DNA of 64,000 nt from Quatrionicoccus australiensis (GTDB lineage Bacteria > Pseudomonadota > Gammaproteobacteria > Burkholderiales > Rhodocyclaceae): NCBI RefSeq assembly GCF_020510425.1, contig NZ_JAHBAH010000001.1, forward strand, positions 1,655,001-1,719,000, in the 5' to 3' direction. The notes beneath the pieces were generated by a model. The model saw nothing but the letters and a program-made list of their open reading frames with translations. It was not told the DNA's origin and ran no database searches. Positions 30,317 through 38,987 of the stretch are shown here, piece after piece. Position 1 is the first letter of the stretch, and every line of letters starts with the position of its first letter. Position numbers and translations under genes: made by a program.

Positions 30317-32992
30317 TCATGCCTCCACCGCATGCCGCGCCGCCGCGAGCAGCCGGCGCCGTTCGGGCAGGCGCAGCAGGGGCAGGACTTCGCAGTATTG
30401 CAGGGCCTTTTCGTCGGCGAAGACGACGCCGGCGCGACCGGCTTTCACTTCGCGGGCGACGGCGTGCAGCGCCTCGCGCCAGTGGGTGATGACGGCGATC
30501 CAGTCGGGGAATTCGGCCGGGTCGAAGACCTTCTGTTTTTCGTCGCCGATGCCCTGGACGCCGGGCAGAATGTCCTTTGCGTCGGCCACACCGGCAAAGG
30601 CGGGCTTGTCGGGCAGGACCTTGGCGAAGACGACGGCGGCGACGTCTTCATTGACCAGCGCGGCGTAGATCGGCAGTTGCGGCTCGGTGATGCGGGCCGC
30701 GGCCCAGTTCTTGAAATCGATGGCGGCGCCGGTCTTGTAGTCGATGATGATCTGGCGGCCGTCGGCCAGGCGGTCGATACGGTCGACGATCATTTTGACG
30801 CGGATTTCCTCGATCTCGACGATCGCCTCTTCCTCGCAGGCGATGACTTCGAAAGCGACGCCGCGTTTGGCCTCGAGCGCCAGCCAGACGGCGAGCAGCT
30901 TTTCCAGGCGCGCCGCTTCCAGTTCGCGGAAACGGGCCGGCAAAGTCAGGCGGCGTTCCAGTTCGAAATGCGTCAGCGCCTGCTGGACGGCGGCGGCGAC
31001 CGCGGCGCGCTGGCCGCTTTCGCCGAGCGCGGCCAAGGCATCGGAACTGCGCACTTCCGACCAGAAGGCTTCGAGCGCTTCGTGCACCAGCGTGCCGCGC
31101 GCCGCCGGGTCGAGGCCTTCGACCGCTTCGTCGAGCGCCGCGCCGCCGAGGCGGAACTGGTAATAGGCCCAGGCCGGGCAGATCGCCTGGGCGCGCAGCA
31201 GCCAACTGCCGCCGGCCACCTTTTCGCCCTCGCCGACCGGCGGCGCGGCGTGGTCGGCCAGTTGTTCGAGATCGGCGCCGGCCGTCGCTGCCTGCTGTCG
31301 CGCCAGGCTGGGCGGCAGTTGCGGGCAGGCGTCGCCTTCCGGCAGGCCGGCAAGCAGCGGGCTCGGCCGACGCACGCGGTTGCCGTCGGCGCGCGCCCAG
31401 GAATAATTGACCACGGGCGCGGCAAGTGCCAGGCGGGCCTGGACGCGCGTCGCGAAATCGAGCTCGACCTCGGCGCTGGCGTGCGCCGCTCCCGCGGCGC
31501 GCAGCGCCTCGACCGGGAGCAGAGGATTGGGCCGCGGCGGCGGCGGCCACAGGTCGTCGTTCATGCCCATGACCCACAGCGCATCGAAGCCGAGGCCGGC
31601 GCTTTCGAGCACGCCGAGCACCTGGATCGCCGGCTGGCCGCGCGTTTCCGGCTGGAAGATGCGCTGCCGGCAGAGCTGGCTGAGGCGGCGCACCGCTTCG
31701 CTCTGAGTCAGCGGCCCGAGCAGCGCGTCGAAGCGGCCGAAGCCGTCGAGCACTTCACCGAAGGCGCGCCGCGCCTGGAATTCGTGGCTGGACAATTCGC
31801 GCTCGCCGGGCCAGTCGACCGCCTGCAAGGCCTGCCGGAAGGTGAGCGCCCACTGACCGGCCAACTGGCGGCGCGGCGCGTTGCCGGCCGCTTCAACGAA
31901 AGCCTGCAGCGCCGCCGTGCTGCGCGGGCAGAGCGCCGGTTCCTGCTCCGCCAGGCGCTCGGCCAGCCGGAGCAAGGCCGGCAAGGTCGTGAAATACGGC
32001 AGGTCGCGGCGCAGCGCGGCATCGAGGCGGGCACGGCCGTCGGCTTCCATTTCGGCGGCCGACCAGCCGCCGCCGAGCAGCAAGGCCGAAAGACGGGATT
32101 GTTCGAGCTTGGCGCGGCCGCTGCCGAGCGCCAGCAAGTCGAGGCCGGTGCGGATCAGCGGCAGGTCGGCCAGGGCCCGGCCGAGCGAGAAGTTGAAACG
32201 ACGCGGCGTTTCAGCCGCCTCGGGGCGAATCAGCGCCGGATGCAGCAGATCGTCGAGCATGAATTCGAGGCGGTCGCGCACGCTGGCCAGATCGGGCGCG
32301 ACGATGCCGAGGCGAGCCGCCGGGTTGGCCGCCAGTTGCTCGCCGGCCCAGGCGGCGACGGCGGCGCATTCGGCGCTGCTGTCGGCGGCGGCGAAAACCT
32401 GTTGTTCGCTGCGGTCGACCGGATTTTTCGGGGCATTTTCAACTGCGCAGCCACGCGCCGCGAGCGCTGCCATCAGGCGCTTTTCGAGCGGCGTGTAGCG
32501 GTCGAAACCGGCAAACGCGACGCTGGCCGGCAGAGCGAAATGACCGGCCTCGATCAGGCCGATCACCTGCAACTGCAGGCCGGCCAGGTCGATCCAGCCG
32601 CCGGCGCGGCAGCGCTTGAGAAACTCCGCCTGCCAGCCGGCAAACAGGCGCGCCTCGTCGGACTGCGCGCCAGCCGGGTCGATCTGCCAGATGCGCGCCA
32701 GAGCCTGCGCTTCGACCGCCGAAGCGGCCATGCCCTGAATGTCGAAGAGCGGTGCCGCGGCATCGTCCAGCCCGGCAGCGATCACCGCCTCCCAGAGCAG
32801 GCGTTCGGCGAAGGGATCGAGCGCCAGCGGCAGTTCGGCGATGCCACAGAGCAGCGCCTCGTCGGCAAGCTGCGCCAGCCACTGACCGACAGTCAGCGCC
32901 TGCGGCGTCAGCCATACCGCGGCATCAGCCGGGCGCTGGCTGCGCCGGGTCTGGGCGAGGCGGGTGGTGGCGCAGAGCAGCAACGAACTCAT
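30317..32992 (-). CDS. PD-(D/E)XK nuclease, probable DNA repair protein (AddB-like)
   Basis: An 891-residue protein matching the betaproteobacterial 'probable DNA repair protein' type (TIGR03623-like), an AddB/RecC-related inactive helicase with a C-terminal nuclease. The nuclease core is readable as RGTLVHEALEAFW, then IVDRIDRLADGRQIIIDYKTG (Asp and DYK residues). Only one of the four Fe-S cysteines of Bacillus AddB is obvious (AICPAW), so the iron-sulfur staple may be absent. The start at 32992 (MSSLLLCATTRLAQ) was chosen; upstream sequence in this frame only shadows the ComEA-like gene. It is followed by rlmA and the AddA-like gene. Confidence 0.86.
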   Translation of the reverse strand: MSSLLLCATTRLAQTRRSQRPADAAVWLTPQALTVGQWLAQLADEALLCGIAELPLALDPFAERLLWEAVIAAGLDDAAAPLFDIQGMAASAVEAQALARIWQIDPAGAQSDEARLFAGWQAEFLKRCRAGGWIDLAGLQLQVIGLIEAGHFALPASVAFAGFDRYTPLEKRLMAALAARGCAVENAPKNPVDRSEQQVFAAADSSAECAAVAAWAGEQLAANPAARLGIVAPDLASVRDRLEFMLDDLLHPALIRPEAAETPRRFNFSLGRALADLPLIRTGLDLLALGSGRAKLEQSRLSALLLGGGWSAAEMEADGRARLDAALRRDLPYFTTLPALLRLAERLAEQEPALCPRSTAALQAFVEAAGNAPRRQLAGQWALTFRQALQAVDWPGERELSSHEFQARRAFGEVLDGFGRFDALLGPLTQSEAVRRLSQLCRQRIFQPETRGQPAIQVLGVLESAGLGFDALWVMGMNDDLWPPPPRPNPLLPVEALRAAGAAHASAEVELDFATRVQARLALAAPVVNYSWARADGNRVRRPSPLLAGLPEGDACPQLPPSLARQQAATAGADLEQLADHAAPPVGEGEKVAGGSWLLRAQAICPAWAYYQFRLGGAALDEAVEGLDPAARGTLVHEALEAFWSEVRSSDALAALGESGQRAAVAAAVQQALTHFELERRLTLPARFRELEAARLEKLLAVWLALEAKRGVAFEVIACEEEAIVEIEEIRVKMIVDRIDRLADGRQIIIDYKTGAAIDFKNWAAARITEPQLPIYAALVNEDVAAVVFAKVLPDKPAFAGVADAKDILPGVQGIGDEKQKVFDPAEFPDWIAVITHWREALHAVAREVKAGRAGVVFADEKALQYCEVLPLLRLPERRRLLAAARHAVEA

Positions 32993-33020
32993 GTTGAAAA
33001 TTGGAAAAGGCCGAAAAAAG

Positions 33021-33764
33021 TCAGTTGACCGCTGCCGGCCGCGCCGGAGCGGCGGGACGCGCTGGCGCCGCCGGATGGGCCGGCGCAGCACCGGCGGGTG
33101 CGACTGGATGCGCCGGCGGCGCGACCGAAGCCGGCTTGCCCGGCATGGCGGGACGGGCCGGCGCCGCAGGGGCAGCCGGTTTGGCAATGCTCGGTGCCGA
33201 GCTTGCCGGCGCGGCTTGCGCCTTGCCGGGCATCGCCGGGCGGGCCGGAGCGGCGGACTGCGGCGCGGGAGCGGCCATGCTGCCCGGTTCGGCAGCCTTG
33301 CCCGGCTGGGCGGGGCGAGCCGGGGCGGCCGGGCGCGGTGCTTCAGCGGCAACCGTGGCCGGTACGGCCGGCCGGCTGCCGGCCTGCGGCATCGCCGGGC
33401 GGGCTGGCGCCGGGGCGCTGCGCGGCATGACCGGGGCGAGACTGGGTTCGCTGCGCGGCGGCGGCACGGGTGCCAGCTCGCGCCGGGCCGGGGCAGGCGT
33501 TGCCGCAGCGGGATTGACCGTTACGTCGCGGCGCAGGCCCTGCAATGTACTTTCGCCGATACCGGGCACCTGGCGCAGGTCGCTGACCGACTTGAACGGG
33601 CCATGCTGGCGCCGGTAATCGACAATCGCCTGCGCCTTGGCCGGGCCGATGCCCTTCAGGCCGTCAAGCTCTTCGACACCGGCGCTGTTGAGATCGACAC
33701 GGGCCAGTGCCAGACCGGTCCACAGCAGGCCGGCGGCCAGAATCATCAGGAAACGTGCACGCAT
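33021..33764 (-). CDS. ComEA-like helix-hairpin-helix protein with Pro/Ala-rich tail
   Basis: A 247-residue exported protein. A signal segment (about 1-21) is followed by a tandem helix-hairpin-helix domain of ~60 residues (VDLNSAGVEELDGLKGIGPAKAQAIVDYRRQHGPF ... LRQVPGIGESTLQGL), as in ComEA, the periplasmic DNA receptor of transformation. The rest (about 85-247) is low complexity, almost all Pro, Ala, Arg, Gly and Met, with imperfect repeats of ARPAMPGK. Most betaproteobacterial ComEA-like proteins stop soon after the HhH domain. A GGAGA site precedes the ATG. DNA binding is inferred; the tail has no assignable function. Confidence 0.8.
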   Translation of the reverse strand: MRARFLMILAAGLLWTGLALARVDLNSAGVEELDGLKGIGPAKAQAIVDYRRQHGPFKSVSDLRQVPGIGESTLQGLRRDVTVNPAAATPAPARRELAPVPPPRSEPSLAPVMPRSAPAPARPAMPQAGSRPAVPATVAAEAPRPAAPARPAQPGKAAEPGSMAAPAPQSAAPARPAMPGKAQAAPASSAPSIAKPAAPAAPARPAMPGKPASVAPPAHPVAPAGAAPAHPAAPARPAAPARPAAVN

Positions 33765-33821
33765 GAATTTCTCCGGGAAACAGTAAGGCAGCAGTATGCC
33801 AGCCGGCCGCCCCGACCGCAG

Positions 33822-36014
33822 TCAGGGCTTGCCGACGAAGAGGAAAATATTGGACACCTTGCTCGTCGAGTAGCCGAAACCCAGGTAGGCCGGACCAAGC
33901 GGCGTTTGCCCGCCGAAATAGAGGGAGAACGAGTCGAGCAGGCCATTGCGCTGCGTCTCGGTGTAGCGCGTGCCGACCTGCGCCGCCTCGATCGCGATCC
34001 CGACCCGCATGTCGCCGCGCAGGCCGAGCGGCAGGCTGCCGACGATCTGTTCGGCGCGCAGGCCGGCGTAGAGGATGTCGTCACCCATGATCTGGTTCGG
34101 CGCGTAAGCGCTCAGGTTGAGGAAACCGCCCAGGCGCGCCGCGTCGAATACCGGCAGGCGGCCCTGCGGCGAACCGGTGTAACTGACGCGGCCGTTGAAC
34201 ACGGTGCCGCCCAGCGCGTAGGCGGCGCTCAGGTCAAGGTCGGCCCGCGCATAGCCGGCGCTCGCCGAATCGAAGTAACTCGCCTTCGCCGCCCAGCCGC
34301 GGGTCGGGAAATACATGCGGTCGAACTGATCGAAATCGAGCGCAGCCTTCCAGCCACCGAAACGCGATTCAGCCGAGGGCAAAGAAGGCGCGCCAATGTC
34401 GCGGTCGAAACGCCGCTTGTGCACCTCCCAACCCAGGCTGACCTGGCCGAGCAGACCAATGTTGGCGCCGATGGCGAGACCGAGCTGGTTGTTGGTTTGC
34501 CGGTACTGCGCGATGCGCTGATCGTCTTCATAAATATTCAAGCGCGACTGCTCGATGCTGCCCGTCGTCTCGATGAAGTAGCGCTGCCGCACATCGAGCG
34601 GCTGGTGAAAACTGGCAGCAACCCGGTTGGTCGAGCCAATATCGCCGGTCACCAGCAGTTCGCCGCCCAGGGAATTCAGCCAGGTCTTGTGATAACCGAG
34701 GCGCAGTCCGAAGGTCGAGCCCTGGCTGTTGTCGGCATTGAGATTGACGGCAAAACGCAGGTAATCCGGCCCCCAGCTCTTTTCCACCGGCATGACGCGC
34801 AGAATGGTGCGCTCACGCTGGCTGAGCACGGTGTAATCGACCCGCTCGTAATAGCCGTCGCCGTACATGCGCAACAGGTCGCGATTGATTTCGGACGGCC
34901 GGATGGTCTGCCCCGGCTCGACATGCAGGTGGCGCTCGACCATCGCCGAATTGACCCGGCCGAGACCGACGATCTCGACCGCGTCGATGCGCGGCGAGAC
35001 GCGGCTGGCCACTTCGATGCCCTTCCACCACGTGGCGTAGGCCGGCGCATCAAGCGCCAGGCGGGCCAGTTGTGGTGCCATGGCTTCGGCGGCGGCGCGG
35101 CCGCGATCGGCGATCTCGCCGTTGCGCGAGAAGTCGCCGGCGGTAAAGCCCTGCAGGTCGGGCTTGATGTAGATGTCGCCAGATTTCAGCGTGGCCAGCG
35201 AGCGGCTGACGTTCTGTTCGGTCAGGATATTGACCATCTGTGCCGAGACGGTGAGCAGCGAACCGACCTCCTCGGGCTTGAGCAGCGGCGAGCCGACATT
35301 GACCACGATCACCACGTCGGCCTGGCAGCGCTCGCGCGCCTCGCCGATCGGCACGTTGTCGACCAAGCCGCCATCGACCAGCTTGCGCCCCTTGTCATCG
35401 TGCGGCGCGAGCAGGCCGGGCACCGACATGCTGGCGCGCATCGCGCTGCTGAGCGGCCCGTCACGGAAGACGACGCGCTCGCCGGTGCCGATGTCGGTGG
35501 CGATGATCGACAGCGGCAGCGGCAACTCCTCGATGCTGCGCTCGCCCTGATTGGCGCGCACCAGATGGTTGAAGAAGAGCTTGATCTTCTGGCCGGCGAC
35601 GACGCCCGGCTGGTAGCGCACGCCATCGGCCGTGACGCCGGATTCGGAACCGGGCAGGAAGTTGCGCGACACCAGCTTGTTGCGGTAACTCATCTCCGAG
35701 TATTCCGGATTGTCGACAAACATGTCGTTCCAGTCCGCCCGCGCCAGGTTGTCGCGCATCACGCCGGGCGCCATGCCGGCCGCGTAGGAGCCGGCGACCA
35801 GCGCCCCCATGCTGGTGCCGGCCACGCAATCGACCGGCACGCGCAGTTTCTCCAGCACTTCGAGCACGCCGATATGCGCCGCACCGCGCGCCCCGCCGCC
35901 GCCCAGCACCAGGCCGATGCGCGGCCGGGGCGGCGCATCGCTCGCCTGGGCGAGACTTGCACCGGCAAGCAGGCAGAAGATCAGGGAACGAAGGAGGCGA
36001 TGACTGGCAAACAT
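33822..36014 (-). CDS. Patatin-like phospholipase with POTRA and beta-barrel (type Vd, PlpD-like)
   Basis: A 730-residue outer-membrane/secreted lipolytic protein. A signal peptide (about 1-25) precedes a patatin domain with oxyanion loop GLVLGGGGARGAA (35-46), nucleophile S68 in GTSMG and D214 in DGG, so the Ser-Asp dyad is intact. A single POTRA follows (about 330-400: VEIVGLGRVNSAMVERHLHVEPGQTIRPSEI), then a 16-strand-type barrel to the end, the layout of Pseudomonas PlpD. The patatin part would be displayed or released at the cell surface. ATG 36014 starts the signal peptide; an in-frame start farther upstream reads through the ompA terminator and is rejected. Confidence 0.9.
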   Translation of the reverse strand: MFASHRLLRSLIFCLLAGASLAQASDAPPRPRIGLVLGGGGARGAAHIGVLEVLEKLRVPVDCVAGTSMGALVAGSYAAGMAPGVMRDNLARADWNDMFVDNPEYSEMSYRNKLVSRNFLPGSESGVTADGVRYQPGVVAGQKIKLFFNHLVRANQGERSIEELPLPLSIIATDIGTGERVVFRDGPLSSAMRASMSVPGLLAPHDDKGRKLVDGGLVDNVPIGEARERCQADVVIVVNVGSPLLKPEEVGSLLTVSAQMVNILTEQNVSRSLATLKSGDIYIKPDLQGFTAGDFSRNGEIADRGRAAAEAMAPQLARLALDAPAYATWWKGIEVASRVSPRIDAVEIVGLGRVNSAMVERHLHVEPGQTIRPSEINRDLLRMYGDGYYERVDYTVLSQRERTILRVMPVEKSWGPDYLRFAVNLNADNSQGSTFGLRLGYHKTWLNSLGGELLVTGDIGSTNRVAASFHQPLDVRQRYFIETTGSIEQSRLNIYEDDQRIAQYRQTNNQLGLAIGANIGLLGQVSLGWEVHKRRFDRDIGAPSLPSAESRFGGWKAALDFDQFDRMYFPTRGWAAKASYFDSASAGYARADLDLSAAYALGGTVFNGRVSYTGSPQGRLPVFDAARLGGFLNLSAYAPNQIMGDDILYAGLRAEQIVGSLPLGLRGDMRVGIAIEAAQVGTRYTETQRNGLLDSFSLYFGGQTPLGPAYLGFGYSTSKVSNIFLFVGKP

Positions 36015-36034
36015 GCGAGGAAATCCATGGTCAT

Positions 36035-36061
36035 AAAAAAGCCCCGCGGCGCGGGGCTTTT
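36035..36061 (-). terminator. Rho-independent terminator after the OmpA-family gene
   Basis: The minus strand forms AAAAGCCCCGC / GCGGGGCTTTTTT with a 2-3 base loop, 18 bases after the stop codon of the gene at 36079-36741. The symmetric A and T runs could let it work in both directions. Confidence 0.9.
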
Positions 36062-36078
36062 GCTGAAGCGTCGGCAGC

Positions 36079-36741
36079 TTACTTGGTGCCGATGACTTCG
36101 ATGTCAACGCGACGATCCGGCTGCAGGCAGTCGATCAGAGCCTTGGTCTTGGCATTGCCCTTGCACTTGTCGCCGGTAACCGGTTGCTTTTCGCCCTTGC
36201 CTTCGGTGTAAACACGGTTGGCTTCGATACCCTTGGCAACCAGGTATTCCTTGACGGCAGCAGCGCGCTTTTCCGACAGCTTCTGGTTGTAGGCATCACC
36301 ACCGATACGGTCGGTGTGGCCAACGGCCAGGATCACTTCGAGCTTGATGGCCTTGGACTTGGCAACGACGTCGTCGAGCTTGGCCTTGCCTTCGGGGCGC
36401 AGGACAGCCTTGTTGAAGTCGAACAGGGCGTCGGCAGCGACGGTGATCTTTTCACCGGACGGCTTCACACCGGCAACGGCCGGAGCAGCAGCGGCGCCCT
36501 TGGCGGCCGGGGCGGCACAGGCTTCAGCCGGCAGCAGGTCCTTGTCGCATTCGCAACCGGCCTTGTCCTTGGCGGCAGCAGCCGGGGTCCAGTAGCCATC
36601 ACGCCAGCACAGGCCGAAACCGCTCTTGACGACGGTGTCGCGTTGGTCGATGGCGTAAACACGTTCCTGGGCAACAGCAGAGAAGCCGATGCCGGCCAGC
36701 AGGGCGAAAACGAGTGAATTCTTGGCGATGTTCTTGATCAT
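36079..36741 (-). CDS. OmpA-family outer-membrane protein
   Basis: A 220-residue exported protein with a signal peptide (about 1-24, ending SAVAQ) and a C-terminal OmpA peptidoglycan-binding domain (about 100-215). The diagnostic region is ILAVGHTDRIGGDAYNQKLSEKRAAAVKEYLVAKGI, with DxxG/R-type contacts to diaminopimelate and ending PDRRVDIEVIG. An Ala-rich linker and four Cys in the middle (LCWRDGYW, CECDK, EACAA) replace the N-terminal barrel, so it is a tethering protein rather than a porin. The start MIKNIAKNS has GGGAT upstream. Monocistronic, with its own terminator. Confidence 0.92.
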   Translation of the reverse strand: MIKNIAKNSLVFALLAGIGFSAVAQERVYAIDQRDTVVKSGFGLCWRDGYWTPAAAAKDKAGCECDKDLLPAEACAAPAAKGAAAAPAVAGVKPSGEKITVAADALFDFNKAVLRPEGKAKLDDVVAKSKAIKLEVILAVGHTDRIGGDAYNQKLSEKRAAAVKEYLVAKGIEANRVYTEGKGEKQPVTGDKCKGNAKTKALIDCLQPDRRVDIEVIGTK

Positions 36742-36911
36742 AAGATTATCCCGGTGAGTGAATTTAGACGGCGTATTGTAAGCCGAAACGACCATTCTCC
36801 ATGACGCTTTGTTATTGCCTGAGCGCGGTAACGCGCCGTTACCCCCTTTTTCGGTCGGTCCGCTAAGATCGGGGCATACTCATCCGGCACAAGAATGGAA
36901 ATCCGCGCCCA

Positions 36912-38978
36912 ATGGCTGCACTGAGCAAACTTTTCCGCGGCCTGTTTGCCCCCCGGCCCGATCCTGACCTCGCCCTCGAACGCGCCCTCGTCGCCTTTCT
37001 CGACCCCGCGGCCGAGCCGCTCGAACTGGTGCGTCGCCTGGTCGCCGCCCTGCGCCCGCAAGGGCACGGCGATAGCGGCCATGTCGAACGCCACGCACGC
37101 CTGCTGCAACGCCTGGAGGACGACGCCGAACTGCGCGCCGCGGTGATCGGCCATCTTGTGCACTTCGTCGCCAGCCGCCGGCTGATGACCTTTTTCACCG
37201 ACAGCGGCATCCTGCCCGGCACCGGCTTTTTCTCGGAGTGGTGGCGCATCCTCGGCAATCGCATCCTGCCGGAAGTGCCCGACGAGCGCCGCCTCAAGGA
37301 TTGCCTGCACATCATTTATGAACGCAGCGACGACTGGCGCTGGCTGGAACAGATCCCGCCCGAACTCGGCGAGCGCTTCTGGGCGCTGCTCGCGCCGTCG
37401 CGCGAATTGCGTCGCGTGGACTGGCGCGCCATCCAGGAACAGATGCTCGATGCCGTGCTGCTGCTCGCTCACCGGGTCAGCGGCCTCGGCGTCGAGAGCG
37501 AGCTGATGCGCGCCTCGCCCGGCTTCGATGACGACCGGCCACGCTTCATCGCCCTCTCGGCGGAAGCGCTCGATTTCGCCAACGGCCTGCGCGCCGCGCT
37601 CGACGATCCGGACCAACCCGGCGACGACGGCAGCCAGTTGCTGGTCATCGCCGACCAGTGCCTGGACACCCTGCAGCGCATCCGCAAGCGCGCGCTCACG
37701 GTCGGCACCAGCCTGCACCTGACCTACATCCTGACGCGCAGCGAGCAGAGCCTGCGGCGCCTGCACGAGCTGGTCGCCATTTTGACCGCCGCCGGCACGT
37801 CGACCGGTCGCCATGCCGCGCTCGACGCCTGGGCAGAATTCGCCGGCGCGGCGCTGCTCGCCGAGAACCGGCGCAACAGCCTGCGCTATTACCTGAGCCA
37901 GTTGTCCAGCCTGCTCGCTGTGCGCATCACCGAAAACGCCGCGCATTCGGGCGAGCACTACATCTGCGAGACCGCTGCCGACTACCGCGGCATGTGGCGT
38001 TCGGCGGCCGGCGCCGGCGTGCTGATCGGCGGCATGGCGCTGCTCAAGATCTTCACCGCCGGGCTGCACGCACCGCTCTTCGTCGAGGCCTTCCTGTTCA
38101 GCATGATCTACGGCCTCGGCTTCGTCGTCATCTTCCTGCTCGGCATGACTGTCGCCACCAAGCAGCCGGCGATGACGGCGCAGACGCTGGCCGGCCTGCT
38201 CGGCGATCTCAAGCCGAACCGCAGCGCCGATCTCGAACGCATGGTCGATGTCGTCGCCGCGGTCAGCCGCAGCCAGCTGGCGGCGATTGCCGGCAACGTC
38301 ATGATCGCGCTGCCGGTCGCCATCGCGCTCGGCGCCGGACTCGGCGGACTGCTCGGTACGCCGGTGATCAGCACGGACAAAGGCGCCCACCTGCTGGCCG
38401 ATCTCGATCTCCTGAGCTGGGCCCTGCCGCACGCGGCGATTGCCGGTTTCTACCTGTTCCTGTCCGGCCTGATCACCGGCTATTTCGACAACCAGGCGGC
38501 CTATGCCGACGTCGGCCGGCGCATCGGCCGCCTGCGCTGGCTCAAGCACCTCGCCGGCGAGGCGCGCGCGACACGTGTCGGCGACTACATCCAGGAACGC
38601 CTGGGCGGCATCATGGGCAACTTCCTGTTCGGCTGCATGCTCGGTTCGACCGGCGTCATCGGCACCATCCTCGGCCTGCCGCTCGACATTCGCCACATCG
38701 CCTTTTCGTCGGCCAACCTCGGCTACGCGCTGGTCGGCTTCCAGTTCGAACTGCCCTTGCAGGCGGTGTTCTGGGCGGCACTCGGCATTGCCGCGATCGG
38801 CCTGACCAATCTCGCGGTCAGCTTTGCGCTGGCGCTGCGCACCGCGCTCGGTGCCCGTCGCATCCAGTTCGGCCACTGGGGTCTGCTGTTGCGCGCCATC
38901 GGCCGCCGTTTCCGGCGCCAGCCGCGCAGTTTCCTGTTGCCGCCACGGCCAGCGGTCGACACCGCGCCAGGCGGGTAA
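36912..38978 (+). CDS. Gcr-type 'site-specific recombinase' family membrane protein
   Basis: A 688-residue protein of the family labelled site-specific recombinase (Gcr, pfam SpecificRecomb). Despite that name the C-terminal half (about 355-650) is strongly hydrophobic, with about six predicted membrane segments (for example GVLIGGMALLKIF, SMIYGLGFVVIFLLGMTVA, GNVMIALPVAIALGAGLGGLLG). The N-terminal half is soluble and helical. No tyrosine- or serine-recombinase catalytic motif is visible, so recombination activity is doubtful. It precedes tamA by nine bases and may share its transcript, which hints at an envelope role. Confidence 0.8.
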   Translation: MAALSKLFRGLFAPRPDPDLALERALVAFLDPAAEPLELVRRLVAALRPQGHGDSGHVERHARLLQRLEDDAELRAAVIGHLVHFVASRRLMTFFTDSGILPGTGFFSEWWRILGNRILPEVPDERRLKDCLHIIYERSDDWRWLEQIPPELGERFWALLAPSRELRRVDWRAIQEQMLDAVLLLAHRVSGLGVESELMRASPGFDDDRPRFIALSAEALDFANGLRAALDDPDQPGDDGSQLLVIADQCLDTLQRIRKRALTVGTSLHLTYILTRSEQSLRRLHELVAILTAAGTSTGRHAALDAWAEFAGAALLAENRRNSLRYYLSQLSSLLAVRITENAAHSGEHYICETAADYRGMWRSAAGAGVLIGGMALLKIFTAGLHAPLFVEAFLFSMIYGLGFVVIFLLGMTVATKQPAMTAQTLAGLLGDLKPNRSADLERMVDVVAAVSRSQLAAIAGNVMIALPVAIALGAGLGGLLGTPVISTDKGAHLLADLDLLSWALPHAAIAGFYLFLSGLITGYFDNQAAYADVGRRIGRLRWLKHLAGEARATRVGDYIQERLGGIMGNFLFGCMLGSTGVIGTILGLPLDIRHIAFSSANLGYALVGFQFELPLQAVFWAALGIAAIGLTNLAVSFALALRTALGARRIQFGHWGLLLRAIGRRFRRQPRSFLLPPRPAVDTAPGG

Positions 38979-38987
38979 ACTGGCGGC

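Noticed and set aside
36912..38978. Site-specific recombinase as evidence of a mobile element
   Set aside because: Only the family name suggests this. The protein is membrane-spanning without recombinase motifs, and no element boundaries were seen.
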